Of a stretch of DNA of 64,000 nucleotides, positions 38,179 through 49,018 are shown piece after piece. The DNA comes from Pectinophora gossypiella (Eukaryota > Arthropoda > Insecta > Lepidoptera > Gelechiidae), in the NCBI RefSeq assembly GCF_024362695.1, contig NC_065408.1, positions 11,842,001 to 11,906,000 of the forward strand, read 5' to 3'. Every line of letters starts with the position of its first letter. Positions within the stretch are counted from its first letter, which is position 1. The position numbers and the translations under genes were made by a program. The notes under the pieces are model-generated. The model searched no databases, was not told the origin of the DNA, and was given only the letters and a program-made list of their open reading frames with translations.

Positions 38179-38215
38179 CGAATAAATAATAGTAAGTAAT
38201 ACTATTATTTATTCG
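38179..38215. repeat. Perfect 16-bp hairpin
   Basis: CGAATAAATAATAGTA, a 5-nt loop, then its exact complement. It lies in AT-rich intron DNA and has no obvious function. Confidence 0.75.
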
Positions 38216-39575
38216 TTCCATATGCCACGGAAAGTTAAAACCTTGTCTAAGCAGGAAGTAAACTAAAAACTATACTATACTAAATACTTCGTGTTTTGGA
38301 TAATACTCTGATTAAAGGTTCCATTGGTCTGACCCGCGCTTACCTGAATTAACGAATTGGTTTGTGATACAAAAAGGCAGAGGATTGACTTGTGGTCGTT
38401 TAATTGTCCCAGTCCAATTTGGAGGCTGTGGTTCATTCCGGTCGATTGCCATGTTGAAGGTGATGTGTACCGAGCTTGATGGATGAAGGTAGCCTCGGCA
38501 TGCGGCTGAGGCCGCCAGCTCGCATGAATTCCTCAACCCACCAACTTACATTCACCCGCCGATACTAACCCATGCTCGTATTGACCATCTACCACAATTA
38601 AAATAAGGCTCAAAATTAATCACTCGTCATTGTTTCCACCGGCATAGGTTAGCTTGGTAATCGCGCAGATGAGTCGGTGGTTTTGTCACGATTTGTCATA
38701 CAGAGATGCGGTCTGAACTTCAGACACAGCAGAAGTTATGACAAAAATTCCATGGGAACGACCGTTGAACTATGTCGTGTTGTTTTTAATTGACTAGGCA
38801 TTATTATTTTATACCCGTCTAATGGCGATCGTGCACAAAGTAAGTTATTAACAAAGAAATCTCTGTGGTGGGTACGGCTGTTGTAAATTAAAAAATATTA
38901 CCGATTCACGATCCAGTTAGCTCCATTGTTTTAGGGAGTCATCCACCACATTGTTTGTTTTTAATTAGAGCATGAAATAACAAAAAAAGTATTTCGTTTA
39001 ATAATGTTCAATACTAATAGAATCTATTAACATGTTTTTTTACACAAGTAATTTCGAGGTCGTTTCGTCGCGTGTACAGCAATAAGTATTAACGAGTACA
39101 AAGCACCGAAACTTCGGATAACTGAGAACAAGATTTATATTTTCATTAATGCTATAATTTTCGGTTTAAAACGTTAGGGTGTAGGGGGCGTTAGCGTCGC
39201 GTTCACTGGAAGCCTATTTTCGCAGCACATTACTGAGGATGAATGATTTCCTGGGCCACCATGATTTATATGGCCTGTGCTGTTCAGGCTACCAGCGACA
39301 AAGACTCATTACCGCCGCGCCGCAGAATGGACACTCGTTTGAGCAAAGAAAGCGTCGCATTTGTCTTCTTTTGTTGCGTTCGAGTTGCGATAGCCATCGC
39401 GTGGTTACTTGAGCTTTATTACCGTTGATTTCGATCTGTGGATTAATGAAAGCTAGGATTAGAGGGCACGTGCATTTACCTGTTAATCATAAGGCATGTG
39501 TTCCGTTAACGTGGTATCTGCTAGATCTATGACTGGGAATGCTAACTATATTTATTGGGAATTTGCAACAGCTTC

Positions 39576-39637
39576 ATATACATACTTACATAATATAAAC
39601 TCACGCCTATTTTTCGCCGGGGTAATCAAAAGACTAT
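39576..39637 (-). mobile_element. LINE 3' end fragment (YPGGK family)
   Basis: TAAACTCACGCCTATTTTTC followed by GCCGGGGTAATCAAAAGACT matches the last codons and start of the tail of the element at 20226-20598. Confidence 0.55.
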
Positions 39638-39927
39638 GGAACGAAAGTTGTATTTGTATTGTAGGTATTTTATAATTCTAGGGATCAAAGAGGAGGAGAA
39701 ACTCTGCACAAGATAACTCTCGTAGGTCAGAGCGACTAGAATCAGACAGGTTTGCGCTAGGTATATCGAAATAAAATGTACTTAAACGTAAAGTATAGGT
39801 ATAAACATTATACCTATTAGTCACTTTTGAAGATTCACGCACTTTATACTACCTACTGCAATTTCGAAAATAGTTTACTATCATACCAATTGTCGAATCT
39901 GTTAGGGAAGTTAGTCTATGTCCGGTA

Positions 39928-40265
39928 CCGCGCGTCAGTTGCACGGTCGCTTGCCCACCATTTCTTTCTGGTGAGATCGTATTCAAATCAGTATAACGTT
40001 GGGAATTAAAAGTAACGTTTAAATTCTAATAAGGCCACTGTCTGTTTTGCTACTTTAGAATATGTTTAAATTTGTATTTTATAACACTCTATGCATGGTT
40101 GGGTAAGACGGAAAACTTAGAATGTATTATGGTGAGGTACGGTAACGAGCATTAATATACACTTTGGTACCATGTCACATTAACTTTTTTGACAAATTGA
40201 ACTGTAAGTCTCACTAAATGTCAAATATGTTAGTGCGACAGAGTCCTAAAGTGGGTAAATTATAG
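39928..40265. mobile_element. MITE copy of the 7784 family, left end missing
   Basis: Nearly identical to 7797-8125 (for example GCGCGTCAGTTGCACGGTCG, TGCATGGTTGGGTAAGACGG). It lacks the outer GTACGGTCACGAG end and is cut near AAATTATAG on the right, so both termini are lost. Confidence 0.75.
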
Positions 40266-40454
40266 TGGAGCGGGGTGATGCGGGGTGGAGAGTGTCCCTT
40301 CTATACGTAATATTATTGTTTGTTCTATGGCTATAGTTACTTTATAGTGGTGTAACTACATCCTCCTCACTGCTATGTAAACTAGACAATGTAATTCAAA
40401 CAATACCGATGTGTTTGATCTATGTGCTTGTAACAATGGATACTTATTTACATA

Positions 40455-40869
40455 CATCATCATCATCAATTTAAGAGCCACGCTCTTGTCGGTGTAGCAT
40501 TTTCCATTCCAGTCTATCAAAGGCCAATTCCTTGACTTCCCTATAAGACACGACGTTAACCTTTTCTTTAATCTGTTCCATGTAAGCTCTTCTTGGTCTT
40601 CCCCTTCCTCTCTTTCCTTCTAGCTTTCCTTCTATGATGTTTGTAATGAATTCGTCGTGTCTTATTAGGTGTCCAATCATCTTGCCTCTTCTGTCCTCAA
40701 TAATTCTCAGTATTTGTCTCTTTTCCCTTACTCTTACTAGCACTTCCTCATTTGTAACCCTTTCTGACCAACTTATTCTTTCCATCCTCCTCCAACACCA
40801 CATTTCAAAGGCCTCGAGTCTCTCTCTGTCCTTCTGTGTCAGTGTCCAAGTTTCACATCCATAGAGGGC
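40455..40869 (-). mobile_element. Non-LTR retrotransposon C-terminal fragment, intact frame
   Basis: The - strand frame from 40896 to a stop at 40471 encodes YGCETWTLTQKDRERLEAFE, MWCWRRMERISWSERVTNEE, GHLIRHDEFITNIIEGKLEG and KRGRGRPRRAYMEQIKEKV, ending HRQERGS. This is the tail of an RTE-like endonuclease-reverse transcriptase. The stop lies in the final hairpin-like AAGAGCGTGGCTCTT, followed by (ATG)n. The first residues upstream of about 40869 are flanking DNA, and the 5' end is truncated. It is less decayed than the sister copy at 15920-16323. Confidence 0.8.
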
Positions 40870-41050
40870 TATGTATGTGTATTTACATACACACACATTT
40901 ATTATGTGTATGTACGAATACCTACTCGCAATTTGGTAGGTACCTACTTGTAATTCAAAGAGGACAAACGGACAAGAAGTGCAGGAAATTATTTGATTAA
41001 TTTCGTTTTTTATTAGAGTCTACACAATCATCTTATTCGTATTATAGGAA

Positions 41051-41211
41051 GGAGGGTAAAAAGGGCGCATCGAAGCAACTCATCTTAAAAAGCAATATTG
41101 AAATTTGACATTTGTCCATACAAAAGTAAGTGTGCAATGCAAACAAATGTCAAATAGCAATATTGCTTTTTTTTTAGATGTATTGCTTCGATGTGGCCTT
41201 TTTAACCCCCC
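41051..41211. mobile_element. Foldback MITE (GGGTTAAAAAGGCC family), copy B
   Basis: Arms of about 75 bp fold over almost the whole element: GGGTAAAAAGGGCGCATCGA then AGCAACTCATCTT at left, and ATTGCTTCGATGTGGCCTTT then TTAACCCCCC at right. The shared internal AAGCAATATTG and TTTGACATTTGT tracts also pair. Confidence 0.75.
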
Positions 41212-42187
41212 TGGTGTAGGTATCTGATATCAGAATAAAACTTTTAATTTTGTCAGCCTCTGTCTAGTGTGAGCAGAGAAATTCTAATAGGAAATACCGT
41301 ATAGGTACCCGACACAAATAAAAAAAAAATGACTGTCATTTGACTTAAGTGTGACTCACACTATTGCATAGATTCACGCTGTTAATCCCTATCGAGGTTC
41401 TCTGAGTCACAATTCATCGTAAGACTACTGACAACCTCAAAATGTCACGAAAAAACACATTAGCAAAGTAACTGTCACTTGTCTGCTTATCTAACGTATT
41501 ATAGTCAATCCTTACAACTACGATGTAGGCTAATCTAGAACCTGGAATATCCTAAACATAATTATTGAAAATCTGGCACAGTAATAAGTACAGCTTCAGA
41601 ATATGTAGTGACATATACTGAATCATTCAAGAAAACAGATGAACTAAGTACCCATCCCTCACCGAGCTTTCTGTTAGATGGTGAGCCGTATCGCCGTCAA
41701 AACAACTCCCTAACCTAACCTGATCTTCCCTCCTCCCCCCCCCCCCCCTCTAGAGTCTCTCCTCAAAATAACAGTACCTTTTCACCAAACGTATTATCGT
41801 CGAGCCTCTCCTTACCATCAAAAGTATAAACAGAAAACTACAGCTTCGAAATATGAATTTTCTAATGACACAAAATCACACACTAAGAAAAAAAAACTCT
41901 AACGAAACAACTGTGACTTGTCTACTTATCTTCAAGCCTTCCAGCTATGATCTAGTCTAATCCAGCACCTACAGTATCCTAAACATATTGAAAAATCTTG
42001 CACAGTAAGTGCACAGTGCAGTGTAAGAGCGACTGCACCTGCGAACTCGATCACGGTTATTTGCTCGCTCCCATTATCTGACCACGAGCCATTGTTGCCG
42101 GAACGAACATTATCCTCTACGAGGCAAAGATTTTTGTTTGCTTTTCTATGTTTTATGGGTTCGTAGCGTAGTGTGTACCAGTCATGC

Positions 42188-42437
42188 GATCTTTTTCTTT
42201 CGTTTCGGTACTGAGATCAAAGACCGACCTTATCAATACTGGTGTCGCCAAAGGCCATGGTTCATGTAATGACTACATTCTTACACAATGTATGTAGTAT
42301 CCAGGACCATCTTACATTCGGACAATCATCCTGCAATATCCCAACTAAACAAGGGATCACAAAGTAATTTTGTGACTATGTCCCCACCGGGATTCAAACC
42401 CGGGACCTCCGGATCGTGAGTCCAACGCTCAACCACT
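42188..42437 (-). mobile_element. tRNA-derived SINE, near full length
   Basis: On the - strand: a tRNA-like head (GTCCAGTGGTTGAGCGTTGG, GGAGGTCCCGGGTTTGAATC), then the ATCACAAAATTACTTTGTGA palindromic linker, the AGGATGATTGTCCGA block and the CCTTTGGCGACACCAG tail. The first few bases of the head and part of the CGGAAGGCACG core are lost. Confidence 0.75.
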
Positions 42438-42830
42438 GGACATATGACGGCTTTCATGTGATTGGAATACTATTTGAAGAAACTGTTTCCTTAATTAATA
42501 GGAACACTCATATTAAGTCATATTAATTGGAAAATATGACAAATCATTCAGCAGATATAAAAAACCAAAAGATAACCTGAACTGCATTAAAGTCGTAAGA
42601 ATATCATAAGCTGTAATGTACAGGTTACCACCATATCGTCTCTTTTCCTTCACGAGAGAAGAAGAACAATGGAATAACAGCGAATTGAATCTGAAATTAT
42701 TATTAAGTAAGTATTTTAGTTTTCACCAACAATTTATCAGACACTGATAAAAAAGTAGTGGTGCCTTAGTTACGCGTTCAATGCAAACTTTTTTGATCTT
42801 CTATTTATATCCTGTTTCGATACTTAGAAT

Positions 42831-42978
42831 GTACAGTCATGACAAATATAATGTATCCACTTTAGGAGTCTGTTGCACTAACATATTTGACATTTAGTTA
42901 GACTTACAGTTCAGTTTGTCAAAAAAGTTAATGTGACATGGTACCAAAGTGTGTACATATTAATGCTCGTGACCGTAC
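42831..42978. mobile_element. MITE, short form of the 7784 family
   Basis: A complete short element with GTACAGTCATGACAAA at left and TTAATGCTCGTGACCGTAC at right. It matches 8003-8145 in the opposite orientation, which supports that inner segment as the basic mobile unit. Confidence 0.75.
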
Positions 42979-44117
42979 CTATAGGAGCGGCTCGCTCACT
43001 GCGCCGCACTCGTAAACTCGCGGCCTTTATACAGAAATATTAGAACAAAATGATTACTACATCTTATAAATAATAAATTTCTGTAAAGTAATTTATTTAT
43101 CAATTCACGCAATTCAAAATAATTTTGTCTAATTAGATTTTGATATAGGAAGAAGACGTTGATGTCTTTTGTATGGAGAAATTGTGACTTGACCTTTTTT
43201 TGCAAAATGTTCGTGACATTTTAAGTAGTGGATAGGTTAAAAATATTTATAGAATTAGAGGCGGTGACTTAACGTTCTGTATATTATGTAGTCTTTGTAT
43301 GATATGTCATTTTATAGTACTCAGAAATAAGATATTTTAGATAGTTTCCCCTTTTCATAATTAAATATACTTAACGGGCTTGTAATTAATTGGCTGGCTA
43401 TCAATAAATCTTACTAAATCAATACTGTTGAGTGTTGACAGATGATGCAATGTTACACAGCATAATCTAAACGAGATATCTTTTGTACAATATATCAAGA
43501 AAATGTGTGTATAAACTGTGAACATAGTTGTGTAAATAAAATCGAATATTTTAGAAATTATTTTCGGAAAGCATTTCTTAGATTCCAAATTATATAATTT
43601 AGACAAAGACCCATTATTTTTGACCTCATGAAATGTGAGATATTAGATGTGCAATTTTAAAAAGTTGTAGCATTTTAATTTTCAGACAAAATATTAAAAA
43701 ATGATCTTTATACTACTTTACCTTGCAATTTATTTTGTATTAAACTTTAAAACGTTTTGTATTTACCTATCTATGTAAAATAGTATAAGGAAAGAGATAG
43801 CTAAACCAACATTTTACTAACCAGTAATTAAATTCTCGGTAAGTGAACTATATCTACAGGCAATCTGTCACAGTTCTGATTAAAATGTCCACTGAGTAAG
43901 TCCAGTGAGTAGTAGAGTATACGAGCAATTGATTTATTGTCTCGAAGCATTCGGTACTGGTCGCAAACGTAATCAATATCCGTGTTGTAGCTTGTGTTGC
44001 TTAACCACAATAATCTTGGCCCATGCGCCTTCAACTGACAGACAAAACTCACGCCCGAAATCCTTATCAGGGAGGGCAGGGTCACTAGCCACAGATGACA
44101 ATATGCTTGGTATTCTT

Positions 44118-44541
44118 TTTCTCTCGTGGGAGTTGTAATCTCGGTCACTGACCTCACAATGACCAGGGGCCTGATTCATAAAACTTACAATTGTAAATTA
44201 CAATGACAATTTGATGTACATTGCTGAGTGTGTGATCACAAATATTTTGCAATTTCAAATTAGCTACGTAATAAAATTGTAAGTTTTATGAATCAGGCCC
44301 CTGGTGTCAGGGTTACTATTAAGTCGCCAAAGGCATGACATGGCTCATGTAACAACTAGTCACTTACACTTAAATAGTAGCTAGCACCGACTGCTTAACG
44401 TGCTCCCTGAAGCACGGATCGTCTTACTGTTGGACAATCGGGTGATCAGTCTGTAATATCCTATTCTAACTGGGGATCACAAAGTGATTTTTATTATATG
44501 TCCCCACCGGGATTCGAACCTCTAACCTCCGGATTGTAAGT
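44118..44541 (-). mobile_element. tRNA-derived SINE split by a MITE
   Basis: The right part 44303-44541 holds the SINE body (CTGGTGTCAGGGTTACTATT, GACATGGCTCATGTAAC) and a truncated tRNA head (CCACCGGGATTCGAACCT). The left part 44118-44164 (CTCGTGGGAGTTGTAATCTC...) is the diverged SINE 3' end. The MITE at 44165-44302 separates them at the CACCAGGGT motif of the SINE. Confidence 0.65.
44165..44302. mobile_element. MITE with perfect 28-bp inverted ends
   Basis: Left AGGGGCCTGATTCATAAAAC then TTACAATT, and its exact complement at the right end. The interior is AT-rich with no frame. The match extends three more bases outward into the host SINE by chance. The intact arms suggest a young insertion. 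Confidence 0.75.
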
Positions 44542-45562
44542 TGTCTAATCAAATGATTCAAACTTTCATTGGCTGCCAAATTCTGGAACACATTAAAGTC
44601 GATAAAACCATACTAAAGTCATATCATACTAATAAAAATAATGTAGTAAGACCGTTTATATTTTTTAACAATTCAGATGGGTTCAATATCTCGTGTCCAA
44701 GTTATATCTGTGTTGAATATTCAGTAGGTCATAGGTGCGTGGTTCCTAGAACCGTAGCACTAATCAATATGTAAGTAGCATAGAGCCAGAGTTAATGTCT
44801 ATCGGGTTGTAATCATAATAGGCTTAAAGCATTCGACTTTTCATAACGCACATTTTTTCAATAAAGTAATCTTTATTTACTGTTAGACAGTATTCATTAA
44901 CAATGTCTGCTTAGTTTTTGAAATGGAATGTGGTACGTTAAAGAATTCGCCAATAAAAAGTAAATTGTTGATATTAAAACCAAATAAAACACGACGATAT
45001 CGGTTATAAGTAGTTACGTTATGATTTCTTTCGACGGCAGTGCATTCAAAGAAAATTGATACCCTGTAAATTGGATGCACATTTCTTCAATTATGCGAAA
45101 CAATAAAAGTCTATACGATTCATTAGCTGCGATGAAAAACTGACTTGGTAATCTTACTATACGATGATTGTACATTTTGCTTTTTAATAGGATCTAGTTG
45201 TGTTAATGAGATATAAACAAAAAACTGGCTCCATTGTTATGAAATAGTTTAAAGGTTGCTTGTCCAGAGAAGGATTAAGTTATAGGTTATTGACGATCCG
45301 TGAACGAGTTAGACTGCGTGCACAGGGCCGCACTTGCTTTCAATTAATAAAATTTATAAGTGCAAAAAAGTAGGAAATTCATTCATTCTTCTTTTTTTCG
45401 TGTCGATGACAAAAAAAGACGTTTACTCTGATAGTTTCCTCCCAGTATTTGGCTACGGCAATGACGTTATTAGTAGCCTGCAAATACTGCGTATAGAACG
45501 GCAACTCCCCGCCTCCCACCAGCGTCTGAGCTAGGTTTACTTCACCCCCTCGAACACAGTTT

Positions 45563-45675
45563 AGACTTGAATCGTATGGCGTCCGACGTCACACACACAG
45601 ATGCGCGTGTACGACAAAGTTAATGTGTAGTATCTATGTAAACGAGGTTGTCTGTATGAAGTGTCCGGGGTGTGA
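45563..45675 (+). repeat. Dispersed repeat family, copy B
   Basis: Same unit as 29472-29590 (ATGGCGTCCGACGTCACACA, GATGCGCGTGTACGACAAAG, GAAGTGTCCGGGG). Class unknown. Confidence 0.6.
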
Positions 45676-47176
45676 TCAAGTCCTCTTGCGTGCAGGTGGA
45701 AGGCCAAGAAGCCGTTATTAGATGTTCCATCTTCTGGGGAACCGTTCCGCACTCACACTCTAAGTTGGAATCACCTGTGTGGAAATTAATTTAATATTTA
45801 AAGTCTAATGCATTTTATTAGATTCTATTATTCCAACGATCAAAAGAAGTATCCCGATCGCGTGTTACAATGGCGTTTTTGCTCGTCTCAGCTGTATCGA
45901 TAAACCAATATGCAATGCGTTTATTTCGTTTAATTAATTTTACTATCGCACGTCGGAACTGATATTTAATAATTTATGGTCTTTGAATAATTACTAGAGT
46001 TTATAGTTTTAGTTGGCATTTCAATGACTTTATTTTATCGCGGGCTCATAATTAGTCGCATAACACAAATACGAGCATGTGCACGTGTCATAGGATCAGG
46101 AATGTTTGTATTTTATGATAAAATCAATTATGAATTACCTGTAAACCTGCAATGAATATATACTTATAGTTTTATATAGGTACTTAGTAAATTAGCTATC
46201 AATTGAATTAATAATAGTCTTTTTGTTGACCACATTTAACCTATTTCTTTGGTTCTATGGATATCGTAAGTGATTACTAGGAATGGTTGAGTACACAAAC
46301 TTATTTATTTATCGCATGTCACATGGTATTACAGTTCTTATAAGTAAATATGTACAAACATGTGACACCATGTAAGGGCACCGCAAAAGTATCTTAACAA
46401 TAACTTAAAACTATTTTTTTTATAAACTTTAAACATTTTTCTGAGATTAGTTCCAATGAGAGAGAACTGCGTGACTTTTTCTTCCGTTATCATGAAAACG
46501 AAAGAATTCCCAATTTGCATTATAGAGGTACATTGCATTATACGTGTTATAATCATAGTCTTACGATTAACCTGTAAATTGCGCGAATAAATAAAGAAAT
46601 CATGATTTTTTACTTTTGTAAAGCAGACCCACTTAACCAGTAGACGCCAGCTTCACCTCACATGGAGGATGCGTGGCAACCAGCAGGCGGCCCTGTACGG
46701 AGTCTTATTTTTCTCCGATACCGTAATGCGCGAGTCACGAGCAGTTATGTAAGCAAGCTGCCGTCTCTCATTATAGACATTACCGTCCAGCGCGGACTGG
46801 GGGCCATTGTCAAGATTGTGGGGTCAGCAGACCCCGGCTACGTTAACCAACTTGTAATTTCGCAACTATTCCTATAACCCAATAAATCGCTTGTAAAACA
46901 ATTTGCGAGAAAACACAAGCTGAGATCACGTCTAATGGTAGACATCGTGACCAACGCACGGTTATTAATTATGGAAATTATTATGACGACTCATATTGTG
47001 CTCGCGTCGTGTCTAACGTTACTTTATGGAGATGTTGTCATGATTTCACGGTTGCACTCTGTTGCTAGCTCCTGCAGATATGCATTGTAATGTTGCCATT
47101 TGTTTAACTTAATAAGTAGCTACATTATTAATTTACTGGTCAAAAGTCATTCATAATTTAAAACGTATATTCCCGA

Positions 47177-47466
47177 GGAGCCCGGTGGCGCAGCGGTAAA
47201 CGCGCTCGGTCTGCGATTGTTGAAGTTAAGCAACTTTCGCAAAGGCCGGTCATAGGATGGGTGACCACAAAAAAAAAGTTTTCATCTAGAGCTCCTCCGT
47301 GCTTCGGAAGGCACGTTAAGCCGTTGGTCCCGGCTGCATTAGCAGTCGTTAATAACCACCAATCCGCACTGGGCCCGCGTGGTGGTTTAAGGCCCGATTA
47401 TCCATCCATAGGGAAGGACCGTGCCCCAGCAGTGGGGACGTTAATGGGCTGGTGATGTTGATGATG
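47177..47466 (+). mobile_element. tRNA/5S chimeric SINE, full length with target duplication
   Basis: Best copy. The head is GGTGGCGCAGCGGTAAACGC (tRNA box A), then 5S-like GAAGTTAAGCAAC at 47222 and GGATGGGTGACCAC ending at 47269, a short A run, the core at 47297-47333, the CCATAGGGAAGG and CAGCAGTGGGGACG blocks, and a tail ending GATGTTGATGATG. The 8-bp ATTCCCGA is repeated at 47169-47176 and 47467-47474, a clear target-site duplication. Confidence 0.85.
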
Positions 47467-47544
47467 ATTCCCGAATAAAATTACATTATAAAGATCATAG
47501 AGACATCATCGTTCATTTAAAATTATTATTGTATAGAAGTTTGC

Positions 47545-47597
47545 CGTCGATAATCATACATTAACTCACGCCTATTTCCCACCGGGGTAAGCAAATA
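47545..47597 (-). mobile_element. LINE 3' end fragment (YPGGK family)
   Basis: TTAACTCACGCCTATTTCCC followed by ACCGGGGTAAGCAAA matches the end of the 20226-20598 element. Confidence 0.55.
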
Positions 47598-47986
47598 TTA
47601 TGATTCTATCATGTAACATAAACATTAATAAATGAAATGCCAACCACTAAACATTTTCTAACAAAATATTACAGCACGTACCAATTCTCGTAAGAGAGCT
47701 ACCAGATGTATCGCGAGGCTGCGCGCCGGTAATCCATCAGGGTTAACAAGACTCGTCATATCGTCTGACGAGTTTACGTAACTCTCAGCTCGACACGAGA
47801 GCCTTCTTACTATTTGTGCACGAGTTTTCACTGCAATTTAATAAGTAAGTTAGTCGCAGGATATTGTTTTGTTGGAGTATATAGTTTGTTTTTATGTTAA
47901 GCCCTCTTCTACTTTTAATATGCAAAAGTCTGGTAAGTTAATCTGTCACCTTAATACGTATTATAGACTGTTTATGTTATGTATTG

Positions 47987-48108
47987 TCACGCCCCGAACA
48001 CTTCTTACAAAACACCTCGTTTCACACTGACACTACACATTGACGTTATCGTATACGCGCATCTCTGTGTGTGTGTGTGACATCTGACGCCTATACGAAT
48101 GAAGACTA
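47987..48108 (-). repeat. Dispersed repeat family, copy C
   Basis: Reverse-orientation copy of the 29472 unit: CACGCCCCGAACACTTCTTA, CATTGACGTTATCGTATACG and a TG run at 48066-48079. Confidence 0.55.
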
Positions 48109-48245
48109 AAGTAAGACCGAGGAGCGGCGGGGAGGGGTTGGGGGGGGGGGTCTATACGTAGTTTTATTATTCCTCATTCCATGGTATTATTGTATCAAAT
48201 CAAATATAATTTATTGCACACACATCCATTCTGGTGTATACGATA

Positions 48246-48433
48246 ACTAGCTTTTGCTTGGAAGGATTTTTCCCGCTAAGTCCCGTTCCCGTGGGAATTC
48301 CGGTAATTCCTTTCTTAGTGCACCTCTACGGTACCTAAGCTACGTCCCTTCCAAATTTCAAGTACCTACGTTTAGCCGTTTAGGCTGTGCGTTGATATGT
48401 CAGTCAGTCAGTTTCTCCTTTTATATATTTAGA
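48246..48433 (-). mobile_element. Lep1-type Helitron-like fragment
   Basis: On the - strand it ends CAAGCAAAAGCTAGT. It carries the CGGTACCTAAGCTACGTCCC and TTCAAGTACCTACGTTTAGC stretches typical of this abundant lepidopteran repeat. Confidence 0.45.
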
Positions 48434-48829
48434 TGAGTAACAAATACACTTACGTAGGTATTTATTATATTGCGAAGTACAATGCACGTTAACCACATTA
48501 AGTCACCATGGCGTTCCTATAAATATTGCGGTTGGTAGGTATTCTGCGATGACACTATGACCTAGAATACCTATAAGCCTAGCACAGTATATAATTGTAG
48601 GCTAACTGAATAAATTGCGTATTTATGAGCGAACTAATGAGTTTAATATGAAGATGTACTATGATAGAGTTTGAACTCCAGTTATTTTGACTACTCAAGT
48701 CTTCAAGGCTAGAGTGAATAGGCATTCGCTAGGTAAGCGTGATCCATCCTAGACCACATCGTCACTTGTCATCAGGTGAGATTGTGGTCAAACGCGAGTC
48801 TATTTTTAAAAAAAAAAACTACCTTGGAA

Positions 48830-49018
48830 GAGACGTATCGTGTCTTATCGTGCGGGTTGTGAGGTGGAATACCAACCTCATCAACCCTGGTGTCAGGGTT
48901 ATTATTGAGCCGCCAAACGCCCCTGACATGGCTCATGTAACGACTACATACTTACCTCAGTAAGTAGTGACCGGGACCAACGGCTTAACGTGCCTTCCGA
49001 AGCACGGATCATCTTACT
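48830..49018 (-). mobile_element. tRNA-derived SINE, 3' part
   Basis: Contains CGTGCGGGTTGTGAGGTGGA, CATCAACCCTGGTGTCAGGG, GCTCATGTAACGACTACATA and, at 48971-49007, a 37-nt core identical to that of the tRNA/5S SINE at 47297-47333. The tRNA head is missing. Confidence 0.75.
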
